Source of the DNA: Phascolarctobacterium_A sp034086985
GTDB lineage: Bacteria > Bacillota > Negativicutes > Acidaminococcales > Acidaminococcaceae
Length of the DNA: 64,000 nt
Direction of reading: 5' to 3'
NCBI GenBank assembly: GCA_034086985.1
Contig: JAXDZG010000022.1
Location: 186,001 to 250,000 of the forward strand
Shown here: in pieces, positions 7,062 through 16,063 of the stretch
Layout of the letters: each line of letters starts with the position of its first letter
Position numbering within the stretch: position 1 is the stretch's first letter
Position numbers and translations under genes: made by a program
Notes under the pieces: generated by a model
Database searches by the model: none
Told to the model about the DNA's origin: nothing
The model's input: the letters and a program-made list of their open reading frames with translations, nothing else

Positions 7062-8351
7062 TTACAGCAGCTCTTTGAGCACGATGGTTTGCTCACGGTT
7101 AGGACCAACGGACACAATGCCCAGCTCTACGCCGGAAACCTCAGCAATGCGAGCCAAGTATTTCTTAGCGTTTTCAGGCAGCTTGTCGTATTCACGAATG
7201 CCGCTGATATCAGTCATCCAGCCGTCGAACTCTTCATAAATGGGCTCCACCTTAGCCAAAACATTAAGACTTGCAGGAATGCGTTTCAGCACTTCATCGC
7301 CAATCTTGTAGCCAACACACATCTTAATCTTAGGCATGTGGTCCAGAATATCCAGACGAGTAATAGCCAAATAATCGAGACTGTTCAGGCGAGCGCTGTA
7401 ACGCAGCATGAAGGCATCCAGCCAACCGCAACGACGCGGACGACCGGTTACAGTACCATACTCGCGACCGGTTTCACGAATTTGAGTACCGGGGCCATCG
7501 GTATCCAAAAGCTCAGTAATAAAGGGACCTTCACCAACACGAGTGGTATAGGCTTTAACTACGCCCACAACATGGTCAATAAAGCGAGGGCCAATACCGC
7601 TGCCGGTGCAGGCATTGCCAGCAGTCGGATTGGAGCTGGTAACATAGGGATAGGTGCCATGGTCAATATCCAGGAAGGTTGCTTGAGCACCTTCAAAGAG
7701 CACGTTTTTCTTAGCAGCAAAAACCTCATCCAAAACCACGCCGGTATCTGCAACATAAGGACGCAGCTGCTCAGCATAGCCCAGATATTCCTTCAGCACG
7801 GTCTCATAATCAAAGGGTTCAGCGCCATAAATCTTGGTGATGATGGCATTCTTAGCTTCCATATTCACCTTCAGCTTTTCAGCAAAGGTTTCGGGCTCCA
7901 TCAGATCGCAGACACGGATGCCTACGCGAGCTACCTTATCCATATAGCAGGGGCCGATACCGCCCTTAGTGGTACCAATTTTGTGGCTGCCCAGAGATTC
8001 CTCCTGCAGCTCGTCTAAGCGTTGATGGTAGGGCAGTACCACATGAGCGCGGTCAGAGATTACCAGATTGCTGCAATCAATGCCCTTTTCCTTCATACCG
8101 GCGATTTCAGCCAGCACTACGCCGGGATTGATAACTACGCCATTGCCCAGCACATTGATTTTATCCTTAAAGAGAACACCGGAGGGCAGTAAACGCAGCT
8201 TATAGCTGATGTCGTTAACTACAACAGTATGGCCTGCATTGGAGCCGCCGCTGTAGCGCACTACAGCATCGGCCTTTTGAGCCAAATAGTCAACAATTTT
8301 ACCTTTACCTTCATCGCCCCATTGAGCACCTAAAACAATCACAGATGACAT
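7062..8351 (-). CDS. purA: Adenylosuccinate synthetase
   Basis: A 429-residue enzyme of full family length that makes adenylosuccinate from IMP, aspartate and GTP, the first AMP-specific step of purine synthesis. Signatures visible: GAQWGDEGKGK (GTP loop with catalytic Asp) at the N-terminus, SGGSNAGHTVV (catalytic His), and GIGPCYMDK. The ATG at 8351 has AAGGAG eight bases upstream. It lies 27 bases after purB, so both AMP-forming steps are encoded in one operon and end at one terminator. Confidence 0.97.
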   Translation of the reverse strand: MSSVIVLGAQWGDEGKGKIVDYLAQKADAVVRYSGGSNAGHTVVVNDISYKLRLLPSGVLFKDKINVLGNGVVINPGVVLAEIAGMKEKGIDCSNLVISDRAHVVLPYHQRLDELQEESLGSHKIGTTKGGIGPCYMDKVARVGIRVCDLMEPETFAEKLKVNMEAKNAIITKIYGAEPFDYETVLKEYLGYAEQLRPYVADTGVVLDEVFAAKKNVLFEGAQATFLDIDHGTYPYVTSSNPTAGNACTGSGIGPRFIDHVVGVVKAYTTRVGEGPFITELLDTDGPGTQIRETGREYGTVTGRPRRCGWLDAFMLRYSARLNSLDYLAITRLDILDHMPKIKMCVGYKIGDEVLKRIPASLNVLAKVEPIYEEFDGWMTDISGIREYDKLPENAKKYLARIAEVSGVELGIVSVGPNREQTIVLKELL

Positions 8352-8378
8352 TATGGTCACTCCTTATTACTTCTTCAA

Positions 8379-9671
8379 TTATAAACCGAAACGAGAGAAA
8401 ATCAGATCCACATTGCGCAGCATGGGTTTAGGATCAAAGCAATGCTCGATTTCTTCATCAGTCAGGTATTTCTTAATATCCGGGTCAGCTTCCACATTGG
8501 TCTTGAAGTCTGCACCCTCCAGCCAGCGAGCCATAGCGTTACGTTGTACCCATTTATAGGCATCCTCACGCAGCACGCCCTTGGTTACCAAGGCAATCAA
8601 CAGGTTTTGGCTGAAAATCAGGCCGCCGGTCTTGTTCAAATTAGCCATCATAGCATCAGGATATACCAGCAGCTTATCGATAATATTGGTGAACTTGCGC
8701 AGCATGTGATCCAGAGCAATAGTAGCATCCGGCAGAATTACGCGCTCTACAGAGGAATGGGAGATGTCGCGTTCGTGCCACAGAGCCACGTCCTCAAGAC
8801 CTGCTACAGCGTAGCCACGGAGCAGACGAGCCATACCACTTACCTTCTCGCAGGTAATGGGGTTGCGCTTATGGGGCATAGCAGAGGAGCCCTTTTGGCC
8901 GGGAGCAAAATATTCTTCTGCTTCACGGATATCGGTACGTTGCAGATTGCGGATCTCGGTAGCCATCTTGTCCAAGGAAGAACCAATGATAGCCAAGGTG
9001 GTCAGGAAATGTGCATGGCGGTCACGTTGAATAACCTGGGTTGCCAAGCGCACCGGCTTCAAATCCAGCTTCTTGCAAACATATTCCTCTACAAAGGGAT
9101 CAATATTGGAATAAGTGCCAACAGCACCGGACAGCTTGCCCACTGCCATCATTTCACGAGCTTGCTTCAAGCGTTCGATATCGCGTTCGATTTCGTCGGA
9201 CCAGAGCAGGAACTTCATGCCGAAGGTCATGGGCTCAGCATGAATACCATGGGTACGACCAATCATAACGGTGTTTTTGAATTCAGCAGCGCGACGGCGC
9301 AGAACTTCATGGAAGTTTTCCAGATGGCGCAGGATTAAATCTGCAGATTGTACGGTCATGTAGCACAATGCAGTGTCCTTAACGTCACTGGAGGTCAAGC
9401 CTTTATGGATATATTTGGATGCATCACCAACATATTCAGCCACGTTAGTCAAGAAGGCAATAACATCGTGGTTGGTTACTGCTTCAATCTCTTTAATACG
9501 CTCCAAACGGAAATCAGCTTTGTTCTGAATATCCTTCAAAGCATCGTCAGGCACAATCCCCAGCTTGTTCATTGCTTCGCAAGCCAGAATTTCAACCTTC
9601 AACATGGTACGGAATTCGTTTTCCAAGGTCCAAATGTTGCCCATTTCCGGATGAGTATAGCGATCAATCAT
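8379..9671 (-). CDS. purB: Adenylosuccinate lyase
   Basis: A 430-residue fumarase/aspartase-superfamily enzyme that cleaves adenylosuccinate to AMP and fumarate and also SAICAR to AICAR. The superfamily signature SSAMPHKRNP is present around residue 265, and the catalytic His region GRTHGIHAEP lies near residue 140. The ATG at 9671 follows GGGAGG. It is the first gene of the purB-purA operon. In many Bacillota purB sits in the main pur operon, so this pairing with purA is a lineage trait. Confidence 0.97.
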   Translation of the reverse strand: MIDRYTHPEMGNIWTLENEFRTMLKVEILACEAMNKLGIVPDDALKDIQNKADFRLERIKEIEAVTNHDVIAFLTNVAEYVGDASKYIHKGLTSSDVKDTALCYMTVQSADLILRHLENFHEVLRRRAAEFKNTVMIGRTHGIHAEPMTFGMKFLLWSDEIERDIERLKQAREMMAVGKLSGAVGTYSNIDPFVEEYVCKKLDLKPVRLATQVIQRDRHAHFLTTLAIIGSSLDKMATEIRNLQRTDIREAEEYFAPGQKGSSAMPHKRNPITCEKVSGMARLLRGYAVAGLEDVALWHERDISHSSVERVILPDATIALDHMLRKFTNIIDKLLVYPDAMMANLNKTGGLIFSQNLLIALVTKGVLREDAYKWVQRNAMARWLEGADFKTNVEADPDIKKYLTDEEIEHCFDPKPMLRNVDLIFSRFGL

Positions 9672-9847
9672 TTCTTGTATGCCTCCCAAGCATTTTTATT
9701 CATGAAAAAACATCTGAAAACTATTATTTTAGCTTCAGATTCTTCATCACAATTTGATACATTATAATCATATCATTTTCCGCAATCAAACGCAAGCTTT
9801 CTGAACGTTTTTCGCTGATTAAAGAAAAATATTCGGAAAAATTTTAC

Positions 9848-9881
9848 AAAAAGTAAAGGACTGCCCCTTAAAAAGCAGTCC
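9848..9881 (-). terminator. Terminator after dnaB
   Basis: GGACTGC (9858-9864) pairs with GCAGTCC (9875-9881), followed on the minus strand by TTTACTTTTTG. Confidence 0.75.
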
Positions 9882-9887
9882 TCATAA

Positions 9888-11240
9888 TCAGTCCTCACGC
9901 TTCGTAAAACCCACAAATTTAGTAAATTGTTTATGGAAGAACAGATTAACCGTATCCACGGGACCATTACGATGCTTCGCAATAATCAGCTCCGTGTGCT
10001 TGTTTTCTGTCTCCGGATTATAGTAATCCTCGCGATAGAGGAAGGCTACAATATCCGCATCCTGCTCCAAGGAGCCGGACTCACGCAGGTCGCTGAGCAT
10101 GGGCCGCTTCACCTGGCGTGCTTCCACGCCACGGCTCAGCTGGGACAGTGCCAGCACCGGCACATCTAGCTCACGGGCCAAGGCCTTTAGCGAACGGGAA
10201 ATCTCGGAAACCTCCTGTTGGCGGTCACCGCTAGTATTACGCTTGCCACTGCCCTGCATTAACTGCAAATAGTCCACTACGATTAGGTCCAGTCCGTGCT
10301 CTGCCTTCAGGCGACGAGCACGACTGCGCATATCCATAACCGTGATGCCAGCAGTATCATCAATATAGATTTTAGCCTTGCTCATAGTATCGCAAGCTGC
10401 CCACAGCGCATCCCAATCCTTATCATTCATCTCGCCCACACGCAGCCTCTGGCTGTCGATATTGGCCTCAGCGCAAAGCATACGGTTAACCAGCTGCTCC
10501 TTGCTCATTTCCAAGCTAAAAAAAGCAACGCTGCGAGGATCACCGCCCACACGCTTGTGGGCGCGCAATGCTACATTTTGCACAATATTCAAGGCCAGCG
10601 CCGTTTTACCCATGGAGGGACGAGCCGCCAGAATGATGAAATCAGAAGGGTGTAAGCCGCTAGTAAGCTTATCCAAGTCATTAAAGCCTGTGGGAATGCC
10701 TGTCAAGCCGCCCTTATTATTGAGCAGCTTTTCAATGCTTTGCACGCTATCCATGAGCACCGCACTAATGGGCGTAAAATCGGCCTTTTTCTTGCGATTG
10801 GAAATCTCCAAAATGCGGCTTTCGGCGGTATCCAGCAATACGCCAACCTCATCATTGGCCTCATAGCCCATGGCAGCAATTTCTGTAGAAACCTTTACCA
10901 GCTGACGCAGCACACTTTTTTCGGCCACAATTTCTGCGTGATACTTCACGTTAGCAGCTGTCAGCACTACATTGGCCAAGCTCGTAATATAGGCAATGCC
11001 GCCGACATCCTCTAGCTTATTATCACGGCGCAGGATATCCGTCACCGTAATTAAATCCACGGCCTCATTTTTATTGTAAAGCTCCAACATGGCCCCAAAA
11101 ATAACCCTATGGGCTTCTCGATAGAAGTCATCCATATTGAGTATTTCTGTAACCTTGGCAATGGCCTCCTTATCGATAAGCATGGCACCCAAAACGGATT
11201 GCTCGGCCTCGATATTTTGAGGTGGTACTCTCTCTTCCAT
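9888..11240 (-). CDS. dnaB: Replicative DNA helicase
   Basis: A 450-residue hexameric helicase that unwinds the fork ahead of the replisome (named dnaC in Bacillus). The N-terminal primase-interacting domain covers about residues 1-150. The RecA-like C-terminal domain has Walker A ARPSMGKTALA, Walker B LIVVDYLQLM, and the arginine-finger region RESGSLEQDAD. No intein interrupts it. The ATG at 11240 has AGAGAAG upstream; an alternative GTG lies six bases earlier. It is the last gene of the yybS-gdpP-rplI-dnaB cluster common in Bacillota. Confidence 0.97.
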   Translation of the reverse strand: MEERVPPQNIEAEQSVLGAMLIDKEAIAKVTEILNMDDFYREAHRVIFGAMLELYNKNEAVDLITVTDILRRDNKLEDVGGIAYITSLANVVLTAANVKYHAEIVAEKSVLRQLVKVSTEIAAMGYEANDEVGVLLDTAESRILEISNRKKKADFTPISAVLMDSVQSIEKLLNNKGGLTGIPTGFNDLDKLTSGLHPSDFIILAARPSMGKTALALNIVQNVALRAHKRVGGDPRSVAFFSLEMSKEQLVNRMLCAEANIDSQRLRVGEMNDKDWDALWAACDTMSKAKIYIDDTAGITVMDMRSRARRLKAEHGLDLIVVDYLQLMQGSGKRNTSGDRQQEVSEISRSLKALARELDVPVLALSQLSRGVEARQVKRPMLSDLRESGSLEQDADIVAFLYREDYYNPETENKHTELIIAKHRNGPVDTVNLFFHKQFTKFVGFTKRED

Positions 11241-11267
11241 AGTCACACTTCTCTTTATGCTTTAGTT

Positions 11268-11714
11268 TTATTCAGCTTCAACCATTACCTTAAAGGTAGC
11301 AGTTACATCGGTGTGCAGCTTAGCTACAGCGGTGTATTCACCCAAGCCCTTTACGGCGCTCTTCAGCTCAACCTTACGGCGGTCAATATTGAGGCCGGTT
11401 TGCTTAATCAGCGCTTCAGCTACGTCCTTGCTGGTCACGGAGCCGAACATTTTGCCGTTCTCGCCCACGCGCACCTTCATATTAACAGTGATTTTTTCGA
11501 TTTGTGCGCCCAATACTACAGCCTCATCCTTAGCTTGAGCAGCACGGTGAGCAGCAGTAGCCTTGTCAGCCTTAGCCTGATTTAAATTAGCGGCAGTTGC
11601 TTCCTTAGCCAGCTTGCGGGGTAGCAGGTAGTTACGACCATAGCCCTCTGCAGTTTCTACAACATCACCCTTTTTACCTAAGCTTTTAACATCTTGCAGC
11701 AGAATTACTTTCAT
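11268..11714 (-). CDS. rplI: 50S ribosomal protein L9
   Basis: A 148-residue protein of normal L9 length that binds domain V of 23S rRNA at the base of the L1 stalk. The N-terminal rRNA-binding domain starts MKVILLQDVKSLGKKGD with the conserved GYGRNYLLP loop, followed by an Ala/Lys-rich connecting helix and the C-terminal domain. Its start overlaps the last 29 bases of gdpP, suggesting translational coupling; GAGGAG is the ribosome site. Confidence 0.97.
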   Translation of the reverse strand: MKVILLQDVKSLGKKGDVVETAEGYGRNYLLPRKLAKEATAANLNQAKADKATAAHRAAQAKDEAVVLGAQIEKITVNMKVRVGENGKMFGSVTSKDVAEALIKQTGLNIDRRKVELKSAVKGLGEYTAVAKLHTDVTATFKVMVEAE

Positions 11715-13764
11715 TATTATCTCGCTCCTCTAATTGTTTTTTTGCTAATGCAATAATTTGCGGCTCCACATCCTTGGCACGCTTATTGGCAATCTGCACG
11801 CCGGCCACAGTTTGGTGACCGCCGCCGCCCAGCTCTTCCATAATCACCTGCACATTGACGCTGCCGTCACTGCGGGCACTAATGCCAAGATAGCCGTCTT
11901 TATATTCAACTATTGCCACACCTACAGCAATCCCGTCCACTGTAATCAGGGAGTCCGCTGTCTGGGCAGCTAGTACGGAAGACCTAGTTTCACGCACTGC
12001 ATTGCGCATAATAGAAATCGCCAAGCCCGGAATCGGAGTCTTGGCCTCAGCTATGAGCTTAGCCCTAGCCTGTACGGTACCGATATCGTCCTTAAAGAGC
12101 AGGCGCACTAAATTGGGGTCAGCGCCGCTACGACGCAGCAGTGCTGCGGCTTCAAAGGTACGCTCGCCGGTCTGCACGGCGAAGTTCTTGGTATCCAGCA
12201 CGATACCGGCGTAGAGAGCTGTAGCCTCAGCCGCTGTAATCTCCAAGCCATCGTCAAAGTAACAAATAAGCTCTGTTACCAGCTCACTAGTAGAGGAACT
12301 GGAGGGCTCCAAGTATAGCAACACTGTGTTGCTGATAATATCCTCGGCACGGCGATGATGATCCACAATAATTCTCGTCTTCACCGCTTCCAGCAAGGCT
12401 TTAGAAGCCGACAGGCTAGCCCGGTGATGGTCCACCAACACCAAAAGGCTCTTAGGCGTAACCATTTTCAGTGCCTCATCCTCCGGTACTACAATATCAA
12501 AATACTTGGTTTCATTATCCGAAAGGATAATATTCTCGTGCTCCAGCACCTCGCCAATGCGATTATAATATTCATTGCTGGCGCTGGCCACGATATAGGT
12601 TTCCTTCTGCAGGGACAGGCCCAGCTTAGCCATACCCACAGTAGCGCCGATGGCGTCATAATCCTCATTATGGTGACCCATAACGAAAATTCTATCCGCT
12701 TGCTGCATCTGCTCATGAATGGTCTGCGCCACAATGCGGGCCCGCACGCGGGTACTCTTGGCTGCTACAGTGGAGGTACCTCCAAAGAATTGGGTAACCT
12801 TATCCTTCAACACTACCGCTTGGTCACCACCACGGCCCAAGGCCATATACAGGCTCTTATTCGCATTTTGAATAAGCTCTTCTAAAGTTATGCCGTCACA
12901 GGCCACACCAATGCTAAAGGTGGGAGCAAATTTATTGCCGGCACGGATTTCGCGCACTCTATCCAAAATGGTGAACTTATCCTCCATCATATCCAGCACT
13001 GCTGCCTGGGTAAAGCCCATGAGACAGCTTTCCTTATTCATACGACAGATAAAGCCCTGCTGGGAAGTTACCCATTTGGTCAAAAGCTCGTTGATTTCAC
13101 CATTCAAATTGGCAATACTGGTTTCGCTGATGCCCCTGGTTACCTCCTCGTAGTTATCAAAGCGCACATAGGCTAGGCAAATCTTATCGTTATTATATTT
13201 TTGCTTGAGCAGCTCGTACTCAGTAATATCCGTCAGATAAATCATCAGGCCACTATTAGTAGCCATATTATCCTTTTTCGTGGTATGCTCCTGTGTCTGG
13301 ACGCTGGCATATTTCATGCGGTAATAGCGGCCATCCATCTGGATAACCTGCTCGCCATCACGCACACTGAGCATTTCAAAGGCATTGGCCGGTAGCGGCA
13401 AAACCTCCTCAGGACGCTTGCCCTCCAGATTTTTCTTGCCCACCCATTGCTGGAATAGCTCGTTTTTCCATTGCAACTTGCCATCCTTGGAAAAGACAGC
13501 CATCCCAATATCCAGCTTGCGCACGGCAAAATGGTTGGTGCGCTCAATATTGCGGATAATATTATCTAAATAGCTGCTGAAAAAAATCTCCTTATTGATA
13601 AAATTGCGGCGTGCAAAATAATAGGTCACGCCCACAACCACCAAGGCCAGAATAATCAGCTTTGGCTGCAAATAGCAAACTATAAGGGACAACGCAATAA
13701 TCACTAAAAGATAAATATTGGTATCCACCCGTGAGTTCATATTACGGTTAAACCTGTTAAACAT
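11686..13764 (-). CDS. gdpP: Cyclic-di-AMP phosphodiesterase GdpP-like (DHH/DHHA1)
   Basis: A 692-residue membrane protein matching GdpP, which breaks down the second messenger c-di-AMP. In order: two membrane spans (about residues 15-55), a PAS-like domain, a degenerate GGDEF-like domain, the DHH domain with GHHNEDYDAIG and VLVDHHRA, and DHHA1 with GGGGHQTVAG near the C-terminus. The first DHH motif reads HHNED where many relatives have HxxPD, but the metal-binding Asp and His residues are kept. It lies between yybS and rplI and overlaps rplI by 29 bases. Confidence 0.93.
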   Translation of the reverse strand: MFNRFNRNMNSRVDTNIYLLVIIALSLIVCYLQPKLIILALVVVGVTYYFARRNFINKEIFFSSYLDNIIRNIERTNHFAVRKLDIGMAVFSKDGKLQWKNELFQQWVGKKNLEGKRPEEVLPLPANAFEMLSVRDGEQVIQMDGRYYRMKYASVQTQEHTTKKDNMATNSGLMIYLTDITEYELLKQKYNNDKICLAYVRFDNYEEVTRGISETSIANLNGEINELLTKWVTSQQGFICRMNKESCLMGFTQAAVLDMMEDKFTILDRVREIRAGNKFAPTFSIGVACDGITLEELIQNANKSLYMALGRGGDQAVVLKDKVTQFFGGTSTVAAKSTRVRARIVAQTIHEQMQQADRIFVMGHHNEDYDAIGATVGMAKLGLSLQKETYIVASASNEYYNRIGEVLEHENIILSDNETKYFDIVVPEDEALKMVTPKSLLVLVDHHRASLSASKALLEAVKTRIIVDHHRRAEDIISNTVLLYLEPSSSSTSELVTELICYFDDGLEITAAEATALYAGIVLDTKNFAVQTGERTFEAAALLRRSGADPNLVRLLFKDDIGTVQARAKLIAEAKTPIPGLAISIMRNAVRETRSSVLAAQTADSLITVDGIAVGVAIVEYKDGYLGISARSDGSVNVQVIMEELGGGGHQTVAGVQIANKRAKDVEPQIIALAKKQLEERDNNESNSAARC

Positions 13765-13809
13765 ACAGCTTCACCTCACATTTTAAACAAATAGCAAAGT
13801 AGTGGTACC

Positions 13810-14763
13810 TTATCGACGATTCCTAATTTTTCTGAAGTCAAACACCATATCGAATGCTCCCACATAGACAATAATCTGGGAGAACAAGGGAATCATAAAC
13901 ATCAATGCTGTACCAATATTGGCCCACCAGCGGGGCTTTTTCTTAGTTTCCACATACCAATAAATCAGTACAATACCTTGGAAGACCAGGCTAAAGCTGC
14001 ACACAGTCTGCACGTTAACCGCTGCAGCATACATCCAGCTGCTTTGGTTAGTCTGATAAAAATAAGTTACGGCCAGCAAGGATAAGAAGTAGGGCCACAG
14101 CACCCACTGGGGCACCTTCAGCATAATAAAGGGCGGAAAGCTTTCAAAGCTATCCCCCAGCTTGGTCAAAATCTTTTTAGCGCAAATGTAGTTGACAAAG
14201 GCCATAATGGGCGCACAAATGAGGAAGGCACCGGGCATAATAATCTTCATCATGCGCAGCATTTCCTTATAACCATCAATGCTGGTCTTGATATCGGCCT
14301 CGCTCATGCCATGCTCACGATAATACTCGGTAAGCTGTACAAGGCTATCGTTAAAGGAAGTAAACATCATGTTGATAGGGTCAATGCCCAGCACCGCAAA
14401 GCTCAGTGCAATATTGAGCACCAAGGCAATAATGCCGCCAATGGTACCAAAAAGCATTAACTTCATAGGAGCAAGGTGACGGCGCATGCACTCGCCCAAA
14501 ATCAGGCCTAATAGACCAAAGATTGCGGCCAAAAAGAAGGCGTTCACGGGGCTCATAATCATAGCGATGATGATAGTCGCCACCAGCAGTGTCATGATGC
14601 TCCATTTTAGGCCGTGACGAGCACCGCAGATTACAATGGGCAGGGGCCAGAGAAAGTTAACAAAGGCACCCAGCACGGGCACATACATTACTATTAAAGC
14701 CATGACAATAGCAATGGCAGCTAAAATGCCAGCCTCCACCATGGCGGATGTTTTACGAATCAC
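13810..14763 (-). CDS. YybS-family membrane protein (DUF2232)
   Basis: A 317-residue multi-span membrane protein of the DUF2232/YybS family, found next to gdpP across Bacillota; the molecular function is not established. About eight hydrophobic segments are visible, with a short hydrophilic stretch around residues 130-170. I place the start at the GTG at 14763 because AAAGGAGG lies seven bases before it; the upstream in-frame TTG would place that site inside the gene. It is the first gene of the yybS-gdpP-rplI-dnaB operon. Confidence 0.85.
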   Translation of the reverse strand: MIRKTSAMVEAGILAAIAIVMALIVMYVPVLGAFVNFLWPLPIVICGARHGLKWSIMTLLVATIIIAMIMSPVNAFFLAAIFGLLGLILGECMRRHLAPMKLMLFGTIGGIIALVLNIALSFAVLGIDPINMMFTSFNDSLVQLTEYYREHGMSEADIKTSIDGYKEMLRMMKIIMPGAFLICAPIMAFVNYICAKKILTKLGDSFESFPPFIMLKVPQWVLWPYFLSLLAVTYFYQTNQSSWMYAAAVNVQTVCSFSLVFQGIVLIYWYVETKKKPRWWANIGTALMFMIPLFSQIIVYVGAFDMVFDFRKIRNRR

Positions 14764-14837
14764 AGAATATCCTCCTTTATAGGGCAAGTTTAGTTCTAGA
14801 ATTTAGTTCAAGAATGGGTATAGTTGTTCAATATATT

Positions 14838-14867
14838 ATTGTACTACATAAAAGCGCTAAAAGTAAA
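14838..14867 (-). promoter_or_regulatory. Probable promoter of yybS-gdpP-rplI-dnaB
   Basis: TTTACT (14867-14862), 18-base spacer, TACAAT (14843-14838) on the minus strand. Confidence 0.5.
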
Positions 14868-14891
14868 GGCCTTGAGTGTAAAAACAAAGCG

Positions 14892-14949
14892 AACATTCTT
14901 TTCGAGTAACGTTTCGTTACGGAAGATTTTTAGGCAAACATTCTTTTCG
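14892..14949. repeat. Direct repeats flanking a palindrome upstream of yybS
   Basis: In the 318-base gap between yybS and the asparaginase gene, AACATTCTTTTCG occurs twice (14892-14904 and 14937-14949, spaced 45 bases). Between the copies is the perfect dyad GTAACG-TTT-CGTTAC (14906-14920). The block lies about 25-85 bases upstream of the yybS promoter, where an activator could bind. No regulator is known to me for this pattern. Confidence 0.5.
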
Positions 14950-15024
14950 GTATATTCAAGCTACCCATAAAATTTCAGTACTTTTGTTTTTATGCACTAG
15001 ACGTATCGTTGTTGTCTGCCCATA

Positions 15025-15070
15025 GAAAACAGCTAGCCACGGCACACTCGTGCCTCGGCTAGCTGTTTGT
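15025..15070. terminator. Bidirectional terminator, member of a repeated hairpin family
   Basis: AACAGCTAGCC (15028-15038) pairs with GGCTAGCTGTT (15057-15067) with inner GGCAC/GTGCC. It ends the asparaginase operon on the minus strand. Read on the minus strand it is almost identical to the hairpin at 20504-20542 and related to 22197-22232. Confidence 0.8.
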
Positions 15071-15081
15071 TTTTTGCTATT

Positions 15082-16020
15082 CTATTGTGCGAGCTCCTGC
15101 ATGAGCTTAACTACACTGGTTTCAAGTGTGTCCAGCCCGGCACTTTGTGCGCCGAGGCGCTCTGCCAAGATGCCCATGGGATAGGTGTCTAGATGTACAC
15201 CGTCATAGAGGCATTGTGTAGTGCAGACAACCTTAACACCATGCTTGAGCACCTGCTCCAGCTTGGGCAGCCAGTTGTTGTCCCCATTGGGTACACCACC
15301 GGCACCAAAGCCCTCAATTATGAGACCCTTGTAGCCTTTAGCAACATAATAATCTAAAACATCAGGGGCAGCTCCGGGAATTAGCTTAATTACAGCAATC
15401 TTGCTTTCCAACTTAGTGCTGACGGAAAATTCTCCTGCACCATAGCCGCCACCCTGTAAAGCACCCTTTTCCCAGAAAAGATGATTATGTTTAATGGTGG
15501 CCATAGGCGCACGGTTAATGCTGGCAAAGCCATTGAAGTTTTCCGTGAAGAGCTTTTTGGCATGAGCCCCGTGAATGACTAGATCCCCAAAAACCAAAGC
15601 TACGCCCTTTAAAGGGCTTGTGGCAGCCAAAAAGGAATGATAAATATTGTTAGGAGCATCGCTGCCTTCAGCCTGAATAGGCAGCTGAGCGCCGGTCAGT
15701 ACTATGGGCTTTTGGCAGTTGCGGAGCATTTTACTTAACGCTGCCGCTGTATAGGCCATAGTATCCGTACCGTGGGTAATGACAAAGCCGTCATAGCTAG
15801 CATAGTTATCCTTTACAGCTTCAGCAATAATCTGCCAATGCTTAGGAGAGAGGTTGCTGCTGTCCAAATTGAGGATTTGCTTAGCTTCAATAGTGCACAC
15901 ATCCTCCAATTCAGGAACCAGCTTAATCATGGCGGGCCCGTCCAAGGCGGGAACCAGTCCATCAGCAGAGGGAACACAGGCGATAGTACCACCCGTACCG
16001 AGCATTAAGATTTTCTTCAT
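15082..16020 (-). CDS. Type I-like L-asparaginase
   Basis: A 312-residue enzyme that hydrolyses asparagine to aspartate and ammonia. Both catalytic Thr motifs are visible: MLGTGGTIA at the N-terminus and ITHGTDTMAY around residue 85. There is no signal peptide, so it is cytoplasmic, as for type I enzymes. GGAGGTGA precedes the ATG. It is the last gene of a minus-strand cluster with the patatin, the small membrane protein and gluQ. Aspartate formed here could feed fumarate/succinate metabolism or the purA reaction. Confidence 0.93.
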   Translation of the reverse strand: MKKILMLGTGGTIACVPSADGLVPALDGPAMIKLVPELEDVCTIEAKQILNLDSSNLSPKHWQIIAEAVKDNYASYDGFVITHGTDTMAYTAAALSKMLRNCQKPIVLTGAQLPIQAEGSDAPNNIYHSFLAATSPLKGVALVFGDLVIHGAHAKKLFTENFNGFASINRAPMATIKHNHLFWEKGALQGGGYGAGEFSVSTKLESKIAVIKLIPGAAPDVLDYYVAKGYKGLIIEGFGAGGVPNGDNNWLPKLEQVLKHGVKVVCTTQCLYDGVHLDTYPMGILAERLGAQSAGLDTLETSVVKLMQELAQ

Positions 16021-16063
16021 AGCTTTTCACCTCCGGCAGTAAAACACTGATAGCAACAGCTTC

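Noticed and set aside
9798..9841. PurR-box-like half-sites (CTGAACGTTT and ATTCGGAAAA) upstream of purB
   Set aside because: The half-sites are inverted but 26 bases apart, not the ~16 known for Bacillus PurR, and one has a mismatch; too weak to call.
14890..14905. LexA (SOS) box candidate GCGAACATTCTTTTCG
   Set aside because: Second half-site lacks GTTCG and spacing is one base off the CGAAC-N4-GTTCG consensus; a second copy 45 bases away suggests a different repeat.
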